Of a DNA stretch of 6,386 nucleotides, positions 5,797-6,386 are shown piece by piece. The DNA is taken from contig QKHF01000272.1 of NCBI GenBank assembly GCA_003250135.1, forward strand, positions 1 through 6,386, given 5' to 3'. Origin of the DNA: Paracoccaceae bacterium (GTDB lineage Bacteria > Pseudomonadota > Alphaproteobacteria > Rhodobacterales > Rhodobacteraceae). Position 1 is the first letter of the stretch, and each line of letters begins with the position of its first letter. The notes below the pieces were generated by a model that searched no databases, was not told where the DNA came from, and was given only the letters and a program-made list of their open reading frames with translations. A program made the position numbers and the translations under genes.

Positions 5797-6386
5797 GTGG
5801 CGCGGGCGTTCCTGTTCGTGATGGACTCGGTCGGGATTGGCGGCGCGCCTGATGCGGATGCGTTCGGCGATGAGGGCGCGGACACCGTCGGCCATATCGC
5901 CGAAGCCTGCGCGACGGGACGGGGCGACCGCGCGGGGCTGCGAGAAGGGCCCTTGCGCTTGCCCAACCTGACCGCGCTGGGGCTGGGGCAGGCGGCGGCG
6001 CTGGCGACGGGACGGGTTCCGCCGGGGCTGGAGGGCGCTGCGACGGGGCGCTACGCGGCGGCGGCGGAAGTCTCCAAGGGCAAGGACACGCCCTCTGGGC
6101 ATTGGGAGATCGCTGGTCTGCCGGTGCCGTTCGAGTGGGGCTACTTTCCAGACACGCGCCCCGCCTTTCCGCCCGACCTGACCGCGCGCCTGATCGCCGA
6201 AGCGGGGCGGCCGGGCATCCTCGGCGATCGCCACGCCTCCGGCACCGAGATCGTCGCCGAGTTGGGCGAGGAGCATCTGAGGACCGGAAAGCCGATTTGC
6301 TACACCTCGGTCGACAGCGTGTTCCAGATCGCGGCCCATGAGCAGGCGTTCGGGCTGGAGCGGCTTTATGAGGTCTGCGAGATCGC
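5797..6386 (+). CDS. deoB: Phosphopentomutase, N-terminal part (3' truncated by window)
   Basis: DeoB interconverts (deoxy)ribose-1-phosphate and (deoxy)ribose-5-phosphate, linking both phosphorylases to DeoC and the pentose phosphate pool. The 196 residues present are about half of the roughly 400-residue enzyme. D10 in VMDSVGIGGAPDA is a predicted Mn ligand. GKDTPSGHWEIAG (95-107) carries the active-site threonine T98 that is phosphorylated in the family. FEWGYFPDT, LGEEH, GKPICYTS and SVFQIAAHE are all strongly conserved with E. coli. The GTG at 5797 lies 3 bases after the deoA stop and 7 bases after GGCGAGGG (5782-5789). The next ATG (5821) would remove the first beta strand, so GTG is preferred. 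D144 (LGDRHASGT) stands where the E. coli and Bacillus sequences I recall have Asn. The distal metal ligands lie beyond the window, so intactness cannot be judged. Confidence 0.95.
   Translation, partial: MARAFLFVMDSVGIGGAPDADAFGDEGADTVGHIAEACATGRGDRAGLREGPLRLPNLTALGLGQAAALATGRVPPGLEGAATGRYAAAAEVSKGKDTPSGHWEIAGLPVPFEWGYFPDTRPAFPPDLTARLIAEAGRPGILGDRHASGTEIVAELGEEHLRTGKPICYTSVDSVFQIAAHEQAFGLERLYEVCEI

Noticed and set aside
6102..6341. Short open frame on the plus strand inside deoB
   Set aside because: It is out of frame with the strongly conserved DeoB reading frame and has the arginine-rich make-up of a shadow frame.

Overview
This is a GC-rich, gene-dense stretch, coding on the + strand throughout. 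It most likely comes from an alphaproteobacterium. The DeoB, purine nucleoside phosphorylase and deoxyribose-phosphate aldolase sequences look alphaproteobacterial to me (Rhodobacterales or a relative), but that placement is from memory, not from a search. There are seven protein genes, one cut at each end of the window. I see no RNA genes, insertion sequences, CRISPR arrays or attachment sites.

Region 1 (1-2449) is a signalling pair. The 3' end of a hybrid histidine kinase supplies a receiver domain followed by an Hpt domain. Its stop codon overlaps (ATGA) the start of a complete NtrC/LuxO-type sigma-54-dependent response regulator (receiver, AAA+, Fis-type helix-turn-helix). Together they look like a full His-Asp-His-Asp phosphorelay in two genes. 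The catalytic core and sensor part of the kinase lie before the window, so the stimulus cannot be read here. The Hpt phosphoacceptor histidine is present, but the Lys-Gly that usually follows it is replaced.

Region 2 (2450-2547) is a 98-base gap. It holds a plausible sigma-70-like promoter, a perfect 7-bp inverted repeat and a strong ribosome binding site, and I read it as the start of the next operon.

Region 3 (2548-6386) is a tightly packed nucleoside salvage/catabolism operon: cdd, a trimeric-type purine nucleoside phosphorylase, deoC, deoA and deoB (cut off at the window end). Adjacent genes overlap or lie within a few bases of each other. Cytidine deaminase converts (deoxy)cytidine to (deoxy)uridine. 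The two phosphorylases release bases and (deoxy)ribose-1-phosphate from pyrimidine and purine nucleosides. DeoB isomerises the 1-phosphate to the 5-phosphate, and DeoC splits deoxyribose-5-phosphate to acetaldehyde and glyceraldehyde-3-phosphate. No deo repressor or nucleoside transporter is inside the window.

The window is mostly conventional. The points most worth a second look are the non-canonical Hpt motif, the GSFTGA form of the sigma-54 contact loop, the promoter/inverted-repeat leader before cdd, and one substitution in DeoB at a position I recall as conserved. I do not see evidence for a wholly new system.
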